Both the position numbers and the translations under genes were made by a program. A stretch of DNA of 64,000 nucleotides from the NCBI GenBank assembly GCA_014925825.1, contig JACGCK010000081.1, forward strand, positions 1-64,000, written 5' to 3'. Below, in pieces: positions 33,201 through 44,935 of this stretch. Below the pieces are notes generated by a model. It was not told the origin of the DNA and ran no database searches. It saw nothing but the letters and a program-made list of their open reading frames with translations. The first letter of the stretch is position 1, and the number at the start of each line of letters is the position of its first letter. Origin of the DNA: Pholiota molesta (Eukaryota; Basidiomycota; Agaricomycetes; Agaricales; Strophariaceae).

Positions 33201-34954
33201 CAACAACAGCAGCAGCCAGAAGAGCCGCCTGCAGCCATCCTGCAGACGTCGAGCACGATGCCCGCCATCTCAGCTGCAAACTCGGCCCGCTCAGGCGGCG
33301 CGCTGTCGCCCTACCCCGCGGCGCTCGACCCGCGGGGGAGCGCGTCCTTCGCGCACCTGCCGCCGTCCCTGCCCTTGTCGGCGCTGACGTCCATCTCTCC
33401 AGGGGAGCAGCACGCGCTGGCCTTCGGCGACGGCCTCGTGCCGTCGCTCCCGTCCGCGGGCACGGACTCGGACCTCGACGTGAAGGACTACGGGTACGGC
33501 TTCGGCGATGCGAGCGGGTCGGGCTACGCCCCGGCGCTCCTGCGCGAGGAGCGGGTGGCGCGCGAGCGCGAATTCGAGGCGGCGCGCGAGCGCGAGCGCG
33601 AGATGCTCTGGCGCAGCGAGGAGGCCCCACCGGGCGCGGCGCCGCCGCCCGCCTTCGTGGGCGGGGTGCCCGCGATGGAGAACGGGCGCGTTGAGGAGGG
33701 CGCTGTGGGGCCCGACGCGGGCCCGAGCCAGGGTGGGTATGCACCGATGAGGGAGCACGGGCCGTGGCGCGGCGGTCCGCCCGGCGGCGGGGATGGCGCG
33801 CATCTCAATGGGGCGCGGGGCGGGCGCCGAGGAGGCGGGTTCGGATCAGGGCCGGGCGGGCGGGGATACGGAGGCTCGGAACGCGGGGGCGGATATGGGG
33901 GGCGCAGAGGGCGGGGCGCGAATGGCTATTCGAGAGGGTTTGGGCGAGGCGGGTATTCGCGCGGTGGCGGTGGTAGCGGCGCCGGTGCAGGGGGCATCCG
34001 GCCACCGCCGTTTACGGTTACGCCGCCGCAGCACTTGCACGCTCTGGCGCCGATGAACGAGCTGCACCCGCCGGGTGTCGGGGCTCCGTATTACCCGCCG
34101 CCGCGCCAGATGGGCGCGCCTTATTTTCCGCCTCCTCCGCTTGGTCCGAATGGCTTCGATGCGTATGGGCCTCCGCCAGCCCTCCCAGCTGTGAATGGGG
34201 CGCCGCCGGTGCCCCAGATCGCGCCTCCTGTCCCGGTGCCGCTCTCGCCTATCTCGTTCCCCCTGGACGCAACGAGATATTACCTACTGGGCCAGCTGGA
34301 GTATTACCTCAGTCCGCAGAATATGGCGCAGGACTTTTTCCTCCGGCAGCGGGTGCGTTTCTTTCTTTTCTCTTGCATATATAATTCGATTCTTACTTTT
34401 TTTGTTCTATGGTTTATCAGATGGATGCCCGCGGGTGGATACCGATATCCCTGATAGCATCGTTCAACCGCGTGAAGCAGCTGACGATGGACGTCCAATT
34501 CGTCAAGGACGTGCTTACTCTATCGAGCCTCGTGCAAGTGCGGGGCAGCATGGTGCGGATGGGCGGGTGGGAGCGCTTTGTCCTCCCGGATGCGGCGCCG
34601 AGCTCCGTCGAGGACCAGCCCCTGCCGCACGCGTATCAGAACCTGGGCCCGTATCCTGATGAACACTCGCATCAGCAGCAACAACAAGCGAACCAGCAAA
34701 GTTACCAAAATCAAAACCAGCCTATAGAGCAGAACGGCCAGCAGCATTACCAGCAGGAAGCCGGGCCTGATGCTTCCGGACATTGGCGCGCGGATGGGAC
34801 GAATGGCACAAGCCCTCTCGTCAACGGACATTCGAGCAAATCGGCTGGTGCCTCTCACATGGACGAAGAGGACGACGACGAAGACGAGGAGGAAGACGTT
34901 GTCTTTGTCATGGGCCATGAAGTAGGGTCCTGGTCTCCTGAACGAGGTTCATGA
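30214..34954 (+). CDS. La-motif RNA-binding protein (LARP, Slf1/Sro9-like)
   Basis: Four exons (30214-31369, 31676-32008, 32074-34352, 34421-34954) splice in frame to about 1433 aa. The recognisable domain is the La motif (winged helix) at about residues 1235-1320: RYYLLGQLEYYLSPQNMAQD, FFLRQRMDARGWIPISLIAS, FNRVKQLTMDV, VRGSMVRMGGWERFVLPDA. It is split by the last intron. La motifs of this class bind mRNA and poly(A) and affect translation. The rest is low-complexity: Ala/Ser/Pro-rich N-terminus, a Lys-rich KKGKAKSKWV patch, poly-Gln/Pro runs, and a Gly-Arg-rich stretch (GGYGGRRGRGANGYSRGFGR) likely to bind RNA. The C-terminus is Gln-rich then acidic (EEDDDEDEEED). Budding-yeast relatives are much shorter. 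No RRM was seen after the La motif. Confidence 0.88.
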
Positions 34955-36355
34955 TCCTGCAGCTTATCTATCGTGACCTGCTTGTCTTGGCCTGGCGCTG
35001 CTCACATCTATTGATCATGGCCGAGTTTCCTGCGTCGTTTTTTCTTGTGTTCGATATGCTCTAAAGTTGCCCAGAATCTCTAGTTGTGATTCTTGGTAGC
35101 TGGCATATTCTTCTCGTCCCCGATCCCCCAATCGGTGATGATATTTCGCGATGGGACACGTATTCACCCATCGCACTCATTCATTGCGTCACTGCCTGTT
35201 CCAATCTCTACCCGGGCTAGACCTGTACCTACCTAATCGTCTGGCTTCTTCGTCTACACACTATTTATTGTTGATCAGGACAAACATTTTCGCTATCTTG
35301 ACCCATCGCCTATCATCCGTCATCGTCTGTCATTATTATCATTGTCATTATAGCTCATCCTGTTCATAATTTGTTGTCTCTTTTTCGATTCTCTCTCTGA
35401 TTTCTGTCCCTTTTGGTCTCTGATTCCGCATATTTCCTTTTTGCTCTCTTTGCATTATACACTAGCCCATCGCCATACAATACACGTCCTCAGAGTCACT
35501 GTTCACCATTTCCCTCTCTACCTTGTGTCTTTATACATATATTGTTCTTTCAAACCTCGAACACCCTTGGGCTTTTCTTCCTTTTGCACATTCCGTTTTC
35601 AACATATATATAGGGCACGACTGTCGGCTTTATCAAATCTTGCATCCTCATAACTCATTTCTTTGCCGAAAGTACCATGCCATGGGACTACGCGCGGTCT
35701 TCTTCGAGAATTCGTCATGCCACATAACTTTCCTGAAACCCACCTATGCATATCCTCCACGATGTTGATATAAATTTTCCCATGTTATGGTGTTTACTCT
35801 ATATTGTACTCTTTAAACTTTGATTTCTGACGCTGCTTCATTGACCCTCTTCTCTTCCACACAAGCTATGCAGTATGATATATATGCAGTAGTACGTTCC
35901 GTTTATATCCTCGTAGGTCATAGAACGTAGTCCGAAGAGTCTCCTAGCCATATCAAACGCATCCCGATTCCCCATTGCTAATGCAAATAGGTTTAGGTAT
36001 GAAATCATATATTGTCCAATCCATGAATCAATCTGACATTTTCTGTATCTCTTCGGATCGAAGTCTCAAGTTCCGAGTGATCCTCGGTCAACAGAGTTTA
36101 ATACACCTGCAGCCTGATAACCACATTTTGTTGTGTAAATCATGCATCGCAAATCATGCATCATGTATCATATATCATGAGTGATCAATTTTACTAAAAG
36201 TCTAAATTTCGTACGCCACCTTCAAATCTGGTCTCGTCTATGGACCTCTCAGAAAGTAGCTAGATGTATTCGCTCCTCCGATACCCTTTTACGAGCGTCT
36301 GGCTGTCTAATTCCTGTTCGAGAGCTCGAACAAGACACTGTCATCCATTTGAGAA
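34955..36355. other. Intergenic, T-rich; no gene recognised
   Basis: Contains the 3' flanks of the LARP gene and the convergent kinase gene. The plus strand is pyrimidine-rich to about 35860. A cluster of ATCATGCATC-like repeats lies near 36138-36180. No gene was supported. Confidence 0.5.
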
Positions 36356-38608
36356 TTAAGATCCATCTTGTAGCTCAATCATGCGAAGCATCCGCCAATC
36401 ATGCACAGGACGTATGGCTTTGAGGTCTTCTGCACCGGTCTTCTCAAAGGCCTGCTTTGAAAGATCCATAGGATAAGTGGCGAAGCTGGTGTTTCCTGAT
36501 TTCTCGGTAATTGCGGGAATATCGCAAGGAATAAGATCCAGAGGATCATCATCCTGAAGTGTTTCCGGCAAGGACCTATCATATGGACCAGCCCAATCGA
36601 AGTCGATCAGTTTCACAAGTCCTTTTTTGTCAAGGAAGACATTAGGCCTTCGTAAATCCCCGAAAACATAGCCCTCTTGGTGCAGTTTTGTTAAGATATT
36701 GGTTAGCTGTTCTCTCATAGGGATGGAAATTTTAGGAGAAGCGGCCTCGGAGACGTGGTCCATAACCACCATCCGCAGAGGACCTAAAGCGATTCCTGGG
36801 AGTGGAGAAGGGGAAACGAGTGGAGACGTAGACGGCATAGAAGACGTAAGAGGACCACAGTACCAAAGTTTTGGAGCATGTCCATCTGCCGCGAGAAGTC
36901 GATGCGCCTCATCTCCGTATCTGTCGACGAATTTGATGACAAGCTTTAAGCCCTGCCCCAGCGAAGGATTGTTTTCCGAGTCTACCTCAGCAAGATAAGT
37001 CACGCATGTAGAATACGAGTCTAATGCCTCCACATATGTCCAGCGAAGAGTGAGGCTGTCCACTTCACATGAAGTTGGGTATGGGTAGAATCGTGGATGA
37101 GGTTCATGCATCGTAAACTTCGGGACATCATCTTCAATAAGCTTCTTGTAGTATTCCTTGAGGACCAGGAGGCTTTCGCGAAGCGCTACCATGGTTTGGG
37201 CGAAACGATAGGCTCGAGAATCCTCATATGTAGATGACTGTGCGATCCACATCATATCAGTCAGCCGTTGGACGATCACCTTGTCAGTGAAGACGCCCCC
37301 CAGAACACCCAACCATGGGCCACCTCCCACGAGCATTAAGGTAGGACAAGAGCATCGGTCCCGAACATACGTAACTCCAGGCTAAACAGCAATTAAAGAT
37401 ATGATTTATATTGCATACGAAAAACACGCACCATGTCATCCTCAGACCATAATCGCTTCATCGAAAGGCCAGCCTGTGTCGAAGCATCGGAACCACCTTC
37501 GCCCCATTCTGTCTTGAACTCGATTAAAAAAATAGAAAGGCGGAATAAGCCCAAATCAAACGAATAAACACCATCGGCAGCTGACGTATCAGCATTGGAC
37601 TCGGGGCATCGCAAAATTTTCGCTAATGCGTTGCGCAATTCCGCTGCGTATTCGGGTTCGCTGTAGATAAGGGATGCGCTTCTCATGAATTCTTGGACCT
37701 CGATGAGATCCTCCCTTGTGGGCTTGGCAGAGTGACAACGAGCACGGAAATCCCCAAATATAGGGTGAAATATTTCGAGTGGCGGAGCGCTAGTGCCCAA
37801 ATGTTCGACACGTCGTCCATCAAAAACAGTTTGAGTAGGAGTGGATTGAACGTTCAAGTAATTCCTTGGTTTCGCTCCGATGGATGGCGAAGGCCCTTTA
37901 TCCGCAAGAGTGGCTCTGAATCCTGGAGGCGAGTCAGTACTACGGCAACCAGAACACTTGCTAGCACGCGTCACGCACGTTTTTGTGGGGGAATTGCTTC
38001 CAAAGTACCTATTTCTTGCACAGGGGGTGGTTTACGCTTTCCAGGGGAGCCATCAGTGATAACCAGGTGAAGGCATTGGTCATCATCGAGGAGCGCCCGG
38101 GGTATCGATTTTTCCAACATACTGGCCAAAGGAGCAGCATTCAGATGTTCGTCGAAGTCATGCAGATGATTTGCGCCCCATTGTCGTGTCAATGCCTCCT
38201 GAGCGGAAACCTTTTCTTTAGGCTATAAAGAGAATGTGAATAATCATAGGCGCGAAGAAAATGGAATGCTCTGACCACCCAAAATTGAAGCTTCGAAGCT
38301 TTCAGAGGTGCTTCTTCGTCATAACGTTCGACAATTTCGTTGTAAAATACGTCACGGATGTAGAACAGTGCCTTCTTCATCTGGGACGGCTTCAACTCGA
38401 GGGGGTATGCGTAATCCAGCTCCAGATCCTTTGTCAAGAAGCTCCAGTTTATTGCAACTAAATCGCCAACATCCTCAACCGCAGGTGGCGGCGAAGACGC
38501 TGCAGCCTCGGGTAGCGGAGGCACAGACGATTTGTTGCCTCGAGAAGTCGATCCTTTCGACCCAGTGTTGCGATTGGGACCATCACGCAATGAGCTAACC
38601 ATGAGCAA
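36356..38608 (-). CDS. Fungal-type protein kinase-like protein
   Basis: Four exons by hand splicing: about 38608-38280, 38225-38010, 37920-37428 and 37385-36356. The C-terminal half has a divergent kinase fold. A VAIK-like LKLVIKFVDRYGDEAHRLLA is followed by a hinge-like MVVMDHVSE and a catalytic loop GYVFGDLRRPNVFLD. HRD is replaced by FGD, but Asp and Asn are kept. The metal-binding motif is KLIDFDWAG (DFG to DFD). This pattern is common in kinase-like families expanded in Agaricomycetes (FunK1-type and Crinkler-associated kinases). The N-terminal part, with YDEEAPLKASKLQFW and LWSEDDM, is unrecognised. Whether it phosphorylates anything is unknown. Start at 38608 or 38602. The exon 2 to 3 junction is my best in-frame choice. 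Confidence 0.78.
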
Positions 38609-39547
38609 GATGTTAAGATGAAAAGTCCACCGTGACTGATGTTTACTTCAAACCCACAACAAAGGACAAACAATGGCCGGACGCAGCGAGTTTGGTTCAT
38701 AGTGCGCCACCTACATACTGTCATTTATCAACTGAGCCCATGCCCCGGAAAGCAGCTGCATATATGCACCCACACATTATTTTTGGGCGAACGCTCTCGA
38801 ACGCTGAAACATCTACGCCAGATGAACCCTATCTTGACTGACATTGTCAAGGGAGAGGCCAAGGCGAGGCTGTGACGGGTCAAAACTTGAACCGGTTGAA
38901 AGAAAATAACTTTCCATTATCACTTCAGCGAGCGTATATATTGTGTCAAAAACCCACGTTCTGCTCAACCTGCTGTTTTGCTTATCTCTGCTGAAGGTGA
39001 GCTGACCGTCAGTGAAGAGATGAGTTCTAGTTTTGTTGATGACTACTGCATAATCAAGCCGTACACTTCGTTAGTTGGTCTCTATCACCATCCACACAAT
39101 ACCAAGGAAAACCCGGGCTCTACAAGGTCGGGTCAACGTCGAAATGAGTTGTTGGCATGCTCAACGCTATCGTGGTGATGCTTCTTTGGTAATCTTAGGA
39201 CTATCCGGCCACAAACATCGCAAACGGAAAATGTGCGGCTCCTCGAAAGGACGTTGTGACCTCATATACGAGGTTCGAAAGACGCTTATTTTTCCGGAAC
39301 ATTCTACCATGTGGTCTTCTTTCAAAATTCTTCCTGCGTCCCGAAACTCGGCTGCGGGGAAAGTAGAGCCAACAAGTTATAAATACTCGAACAGCCATGC
39401 ACACTTCAACATTAACGTGAGTTTCTTGGTTTTTCCGTTGAGCTAAAATTATCGCAGTTACTTCAATGGATCAAATGCAGGGGATATCTCGCAACCAAGC
39501 AGAGGGGCTTATTTCTCCCTTATTCCCATATGATCCTTTGAATGGGT

Positions 39548-39554
39548 TATAAAG
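39548..39554 (+). promoter_or_regulatory. Possible TATA box of the LPMO gene
   Basis: TATAAAG lies 64 bp before the LPMO start codon, a suitable place for a strongly inducible secreted-enzyme gene. It was found by eye only. Confidence 0.35.
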
Positions 39555-39617
39555 ACTGCTTGGCATTCGTTCAGATACTCAACCTTCGATCTATCCTCTA
39601 TCGCAGAATTTTACAGA

Positions 39618-41100
39618 ATGCGTCCTCAGGTCTTCCTTGGCATAGCCGCTTCTTTCGTTGCATCTGCATCTGCTCATGCAACTTGGCAAGAGCTTTGGAT
39701 CGGTTCCGTGGACGCTGGAAGCTCTTGTGTTCGACAGCCAGCTAGCAACAGTCCTATAACTGACATTACGTCTACTGTGAGTGTCCGAATCTATAATTTT
39801 CGAAAAAGGGAATAACCGCAATCTTCTAGAATTTGGCATGTAATATTGCTGGTACCAGCTCCGGGGTGTGCCCAGTCAATGGTAACGTATATGATAGCTA
39901 CGATATTCAATTTCAAGCTGAGAATGTACTTTAGCTGGCGAGACCATTACCATCGAGATGCATCAGCAACCCGGCGACCGCTCATGCGCAGATGAAGCCA
40001 TTGGCGGAGACCACTACGGCCCCATTAATGTACGCCCTCGTTTCTTGATCTGTTAGTTGTATTCTAAGCAATTGTTATAGATTTATATGGCTGCCGTTAG
40101 CGATGCAACTACCGCAGTCGGGTCAAGCGCTGCTTGGTTCAAAATCGCAGAAAGTGGAATGCCTTCGAACAATCCGGACTACTGGGCTACTGAAGTTTTG
40201 AATGTGAGCCGTTCTTCTTAGAAATGGAGGTACATATCACTCACTTGTATCGACATGGCAGAACAACTGTGGCCACTGGACCTTCACAATTCCATCAGAC
40301 ATTGCTCCCGGAAACTATCTCCTCCGCGCCGAAGTCATTGGTAAGTCTGATCCGTTGATCTTCCATATTGATACCGTTTTGAGCCATACTGTATTCTGTT
40401 TTTTCAGCTCTGCATGTTGCAAGCACCGTCGGAGGTGCCCAATTCTACCCTGGCTGCTTCCAATTGAACGTCGCTGGCACAGGCACTGCCAAGCCTCCTA
40501 CAGTCCAGATTCCAGGCGTCTACAGTGCAAGCGACCCTGGCATTCTTATCAACATCTACCAGACTCTTGCCACCTATGCTAGTAAGTATTTTACGAAAAA
40601 ACTGATATTATTCATTATCAACCTCCGTTAGTTCCTGGACCCACTCCATACGGAACCACCGTCCCAACCATTGCCAACACCGCATACCCCACTACTGCGA
40701 CCTGGAACACGGCTCAACAGCCATCGACAGTCCCTACTGTCGTTCCTGGAGCCCCGACCGGTACTGGAGTAACCACGACGGTCAAGCCCACGACTACTAC
40801 CCCAACAACGATAACCCCCACGCCCACTACAACCGTAAAAACCACAACAACACCTACAACAACACCGGTTACGGGAGGTGCTGCTCTGTATGGACAATGT
40901 GGAGGGATTGGCTGGACGTATGTCTAATTCTCTTTTTTGGTATCATTGCCGCTGATTATCCAAAATTACAGAGGTGCTACTACATGCGCTCAGGGTACTT
41001 GCCAGGTCTCAAACCGTGCGTACATGAGTTTTTGGGCTGTACATCCTTCAGTCACTGACTGAAACATATTACAGAATACTACTCTCAGTGCTTGAACTGA
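39618..41100 (+). CDS. AA9 lytic polysaccharide monooxygenase with CBM1
   Basis: Secreted copper enzyme that oxidatively cleaves cellulose. Nine exons (39618-39776, 39830-39881, 39935-40029, 40081-40203, 40262-40340, 40408-40581, 40632-40917, 40972-41015, 41075-41100) join to about 345 aa. A signal peptide (MRPQVFLGIAASFVASASA) ends directly before His20, which becomes the N-terminal copper ligand (HATWQELW). The second brace ligand is His97 in GGDHYGPIN, and the axial Tyr lies in AQFYPGCFQL. NNNCGHWTFTIPSDIAPGNY and LLRAEVIALH are typical AA9 segments. A Thr/Pro-rich linker (TTTTPTTITPTPTTT) leads to a complete CBM1 (YGQCGGIGWTGATTCAQGTC). It marks the organism as a plant cell-wall degrader. 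Confidence 0.95.
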
Positions 41101-41588
41101 GCAAAGGAATCCTCCCCATCACTATCACATTACAAAGTTTATACTATTCTGCGATCAATCAAAACATATTCATGTGTACTTCTGATTTATTGATGAGTTG
41201 AACACCGCTGTGGGCGTTGGTAAGCATTCTAAAATGTTCAATACCTACGTAGGGATTGTGAGAAATCCGACCAACCTGGCATATGAGTCTTTGTGAGATC
41301 TCAACGTTGAACGTTGAATTTGATGCAGCACTTTGATCACAGGGTGAACCTGGGGGGATTTCTGGCAGAGACGGTTTGGCGCCTCAAAGGACGAATGGGA
41401 TCCAGAGCCAATCCAACAGGGCCTGCAGCAGCTCGGATCCTGGAGCTCCAGATACGCATTGGACAGCATTATATACCATTGTAATACTACATAAATTTAT
41501 TTCCCATGCCAGCCTTAAAAGAATAAAATTCGATTTAACAAATCATCGGATTCATGCTCGGCATACTTAGAAGTTAGAAGCGGATCCT

Positions 41589-42217
41589 TCATAACTTTAT
41601 TTCCTCGTCGGCGCGGAGAATTCGTCTCGTCTCTTCCAAAGCCTTTCCCAACAAATTCAAACCCCATCTTTCCTTCTGATTCAGCGCATTACGCTCCCCG
41701 AATCCAACACCCCAGATTCTATCTCTTGGGCTCGCCTCCACGATGACTTTATCCCCTGTATCTAGCAACTTCTTCCGCAACACCTCACTCTGCTTGAACT
41801 TCAGCAAATTTCCCTCCAAAACGATTCGCTCTCGATTCGCGACCCATTTTTCGTCATCGAAGTTTTTCACTTTTCGTCCGAGCGCCTTGATATGCGCCAT
41901 ATCGGTTGCGCTGATCCCAGGTACCTCCAATATCTCTCGTGCGATGACCGAGTCTTTGAATAGGAGTGCCTTCTGCAACATCATCCAGTGCTCGGCGGTG
42001 GGGAAGACGACCTCCTCTGGTCCAGCTGGGTCCTGCTCATCGCTGTCCGAAGGTGCAATCGTAACGACAGCCTTGAACGGCGAAGTATACCATTGCGATC
42101 CCCATCCGCTGTACATGTTCAATCAGCTCATACTTCAGCCTTGTTTGCTTCGACTTATGCTTACTGCACCTCGTTCGTTTTCCAGAAGAAAATGTAATCG
42201 TCTCTGTCGTGTGGCAT
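41589..42217 (-). CDS. NADAR (YbiA-like, DUF1768) domain protein
   Basis: Two exons (42217-42165 and 42108-41589) join to about 190 aa, essentially one NADAR domain. Landmarks: MPHDRDDYIFFWKTNE and HGWGSQWYTSPF across the intron, FPTAEHWMMLQKALLFKD, ALGRKVKNFDDEKWVANRE, KFKQSEVLRKKLLDTGDK, IVEASPRDRIWGVGFGE, and GLNLLGKALEETR. The conserved Trp/Glu/Asp positions of the family (AEHW, SPRDRIWGVG) are kept. Bacterial YbiA and plant relatives hydrolyse damaged riboflavin intermediates, and some NADAR proteins act on ADP-ribose adducts. The fungal role is not established. Confidence 0.93.
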
Positions 42218-42433
42218 CGTTTCTTGCAGAGGTGGTAAAGTTGCTTCCAACAAGTTCGAGATATGGTGGATGTCTTCCGGAACTGTAGGTCGCAAGCGTT
42301 CTTCTTATATTATCTGTTGCGACGCAAGTGACTCACAACTTCATCGGTTTAGAACAGCCACACTCGGGCGACGGGTACATAGCCTGCGGGGAGTCAATCA
42401 TTGAATCAGGATCGATCAAATACATCATATGAG

Positions 42434-42594
42434 TCTTTTATTGAAGACCTCACCGATGTTCGCTTCCTTCCAATCGAAGATGAGTTTGACGATCTACCTC
42501 CGCATGCCTAGTTATATATATATTAATTTGACCGATAGGACAAGCTCCACCCTCCTGAGCAATTGTCGAGGACCTTGATTCACACAGGGCATGA
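42434..42594 (+). pseudogene. Deleted remnant of nuclease-like gene
   Basis: 42434-42512 encodes EDLTDVRFLPIEDEFDDLPP then a stop, matching the N-terminus of the gene at 20056-21770 (EDLTDANIRFLPIKDDFDDL). After about 30 bp of TA-rich sequence, 42545-42594 matches its last exon and ends GGGCATGA. The whole nuclease core is deleted. The remnant is tail-to-tail with the F-box gene at 42673, as in the intact module. Confidence 0.85.
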
Positions 42595-42672
42595 AGAAAT
42601 TACGGATTACAATATCTGGGAAGGGTGTGTTCGGAATAAACACGGTCTGTATGAAATACTGCGACTTCAATG

Positions 42673-44477
42673 TCATTTACATGCGTAATCAATAACAACA
42701 CAAGGCCCTTTGTCTACGGTTGAAAAGACGCGACAGGACCTTTCATCGAATAAGGGAACAGATGACCAGTGATTCGGAGACTCCCATTCCTGATAACGAA
42801 CGGTCGAGACCAGAAGTGAAGGAGCAGCGTTCGTATGGTACTCGTCGTCCGGCCAAATATAACTAGCAGTCTCAACGTGCCCAGTAGGATGATGGATATA
42901 GACCTTGTCAATACCAACAGAGGTCCATAGTGTGCCACAAGCATTGACATTAGAGAGTAACTGATATTCGGGTTCCTTGTCAGAGCGAGCGGCGATGGTC
43001 AGACCATATATGGCACCTCCCATAGCAATAGCAAGTCTGGTTCCACATGGATGGAGATATGGTTTGGATATATGTATACGTACAACTGGTGTGGCGTCCG
43101 AGTGTTTCCAGTACGATTCAATTGTTTGAGTCGCATCCTTTACAAGTTCACCGGCAAGGATCGGATGAAGATTTGCAATATTGTAAAGAAAAATGGCATC
43201 GTGCGAGACGACGATAAGCTTTTCATCTGGAAGTAAACTTATATTTTTCTGAGCATATACTGTGAGAAAAGAGAACGCGTTATACGAGACAAAAGGCTTA
43301 CGGGGATGTATTTATTCAAATCAATATATGACTTCCAATGCATAGAAGAATCCGACAGGAACCAGTTACAAACTTCGATGCACTGGTAGCGCCCGTCGTA
43401 AAAACCGAGAGACCTGGCCAGATAATGTCCACGCAAAGTAAATGCCAGGGTGTAAGCTCGGAAGCCGTTCTGAAGCGATTTGAGTTTTCGGGCCATGAGT
43501 GTTGCGTCGCGTCCGTGGCCTTGCAATGATACACGATAGACATGGATGCCGCCAGGAGGATACTCAAGACTCGAATCGCACGCGGTAGAGTAGGGAAAAA
43601 GACAAAGGTTGAAGGTCAACTGGGCCTCATTATGATCCACGTCTGCCGCCATAAACCAACGCTGCTCAGGATCGGCTTCCCCGATATCGATAATGCACAA
43701 GGGCTCTGGGAAAGGTTTGTCCAGATCATACGCATAAACGCGGCCAGCAACCATTCGTGATGATGTCAACAGGAGCCATCTCCCTCCCTCCACAAAAACG
43801 GTGAATTCTCCAAGACCACCAAGGGTTATCGGAACCCTTCGTACTCGTGGATGTGAGCTGGTCCATCGGATATCAGATGATATACATCTTAGAACAGAGC
43901 ATTCGAGTTCTGCGCCCGTATAAGTATCGATTGGGCTTTCTAGAATTGGAGGCGCCATCAACTCAAGGGAGAGTCGATTGAACAAGAACGCCCATAGTGG
44001 CCGCGCAGTCGATATTTCCGACAAGCGCTTGCAAGTCTGAGGGCACGAGTATATCAGTTACATTCAACGGTTGTCGTGACGTGGCTCCAAATTTAACCGA
44101 CCTGCCGGCAGGCAAGAATATCTCTCCAGCCCACATACTGAAATATATCGACGAGAATTTCGGTTGGCAAATCTTCCAGTGCAGAATTGCGTCGAGGAAA
44201 GAGCCACTGTGATGCTGTGGGCAGGGATGTTAGATGTCGGACAACTCTGACGAAGGGTAAATTTAGCCAAACCTTGAGCCATATGTCTGAGCAACCGCTT
44301 TCTAGCTAGAGATGTATACCTGGGCAACTGGTCCGAGGTCCATCGTTGGAGAGATCTTATAGGTGACAGCACATCCAATTCGGTCCATATAGGTGGCACT
44401 ACCAGAGCGTACAGGTTTTGACCAAGCAAGGGTTGGGTGTCAACTTTGCGAACATTGCAGGCTGGTGTCGAAGGCAT
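42673..44477 (-). CDS. F-box protein, intact family member (module 4)
   Basis: Four exons (44477-44273, 44214-44102, 44036-43302, 43248-42673) join in frame to about 542 aa. N-terminal exon: PLLGQNLYALVVPPIWTELD. F-box: SQWLFPRRNSALEDLPTE then DIFQYVGWRDILACRQ. Body: TCKRLSEISTARPLW, EGGRWLLLTSSRMVAG, MAADVDHNEAQLTFNLCL. End: VVIDYACK. It is the inverted near-copy of the gene at 27784-29589; promoter sequence (TTCCATGACCCCGGC on its own strand) and 3' flank are duplicated too. The intron after exon 1 is confirmed because both copies keep donor, acceptor and phase while the intron sequence has drifted. Presumed SCF substrate receptor. Confidence 0.9.
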
Positions 44478-44935
44478 ATAGAACGGTGATCGTATAGTAA
44501 CAGAGCGTTAACGGAGTACAGAATTCATTGAGGGTCAGTTGCCGGGGTCATGGAAGCTCGAAGTCAAAGTGGATAGTTAAAAATAATACAGACGGTATTT
44601 TAGATTTTAGACTCCGGTACTGGGTCGCTGCCCAACTTGAATTTATCTTGAGTCTACCACAGGGAACGTTCGGTTCAATTTCACCTGGCTGCAAAATCAA
44701 AGCCATGTCCGTCCATTATCAAAAATATTCGGTTAAATGGCCCAAATCTATCGGCTGGATGCCATGGATCCGTACTACGACTACGCTCGACAGTGGATTC
44801 TCAAGTTGAGTATATTCAAGGAAAGGAGAGTTTTTCAAGAAATAATCCATCTTCTTCACAAGTTGCTGAAACCGCGAGCAGAGATATGTTTGGAATACCA
44901 TTACAAGTATGGCCCTGAAGAGGCCACGATATTTA

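Noticed and set aside
31791..33206. A 471-residue minus-strand open frame inside the LARP gene
   Set aside because: It is Arg/Leu-rich with no recognisable motif and is the GC-rich antisense shadow of a well-supported plus-strand exon.
41245..41570. Short open frames downstream of the LPMO
   Set aside because: They lack any conserved feature and lie in the 3' flanks of two convergent genes.
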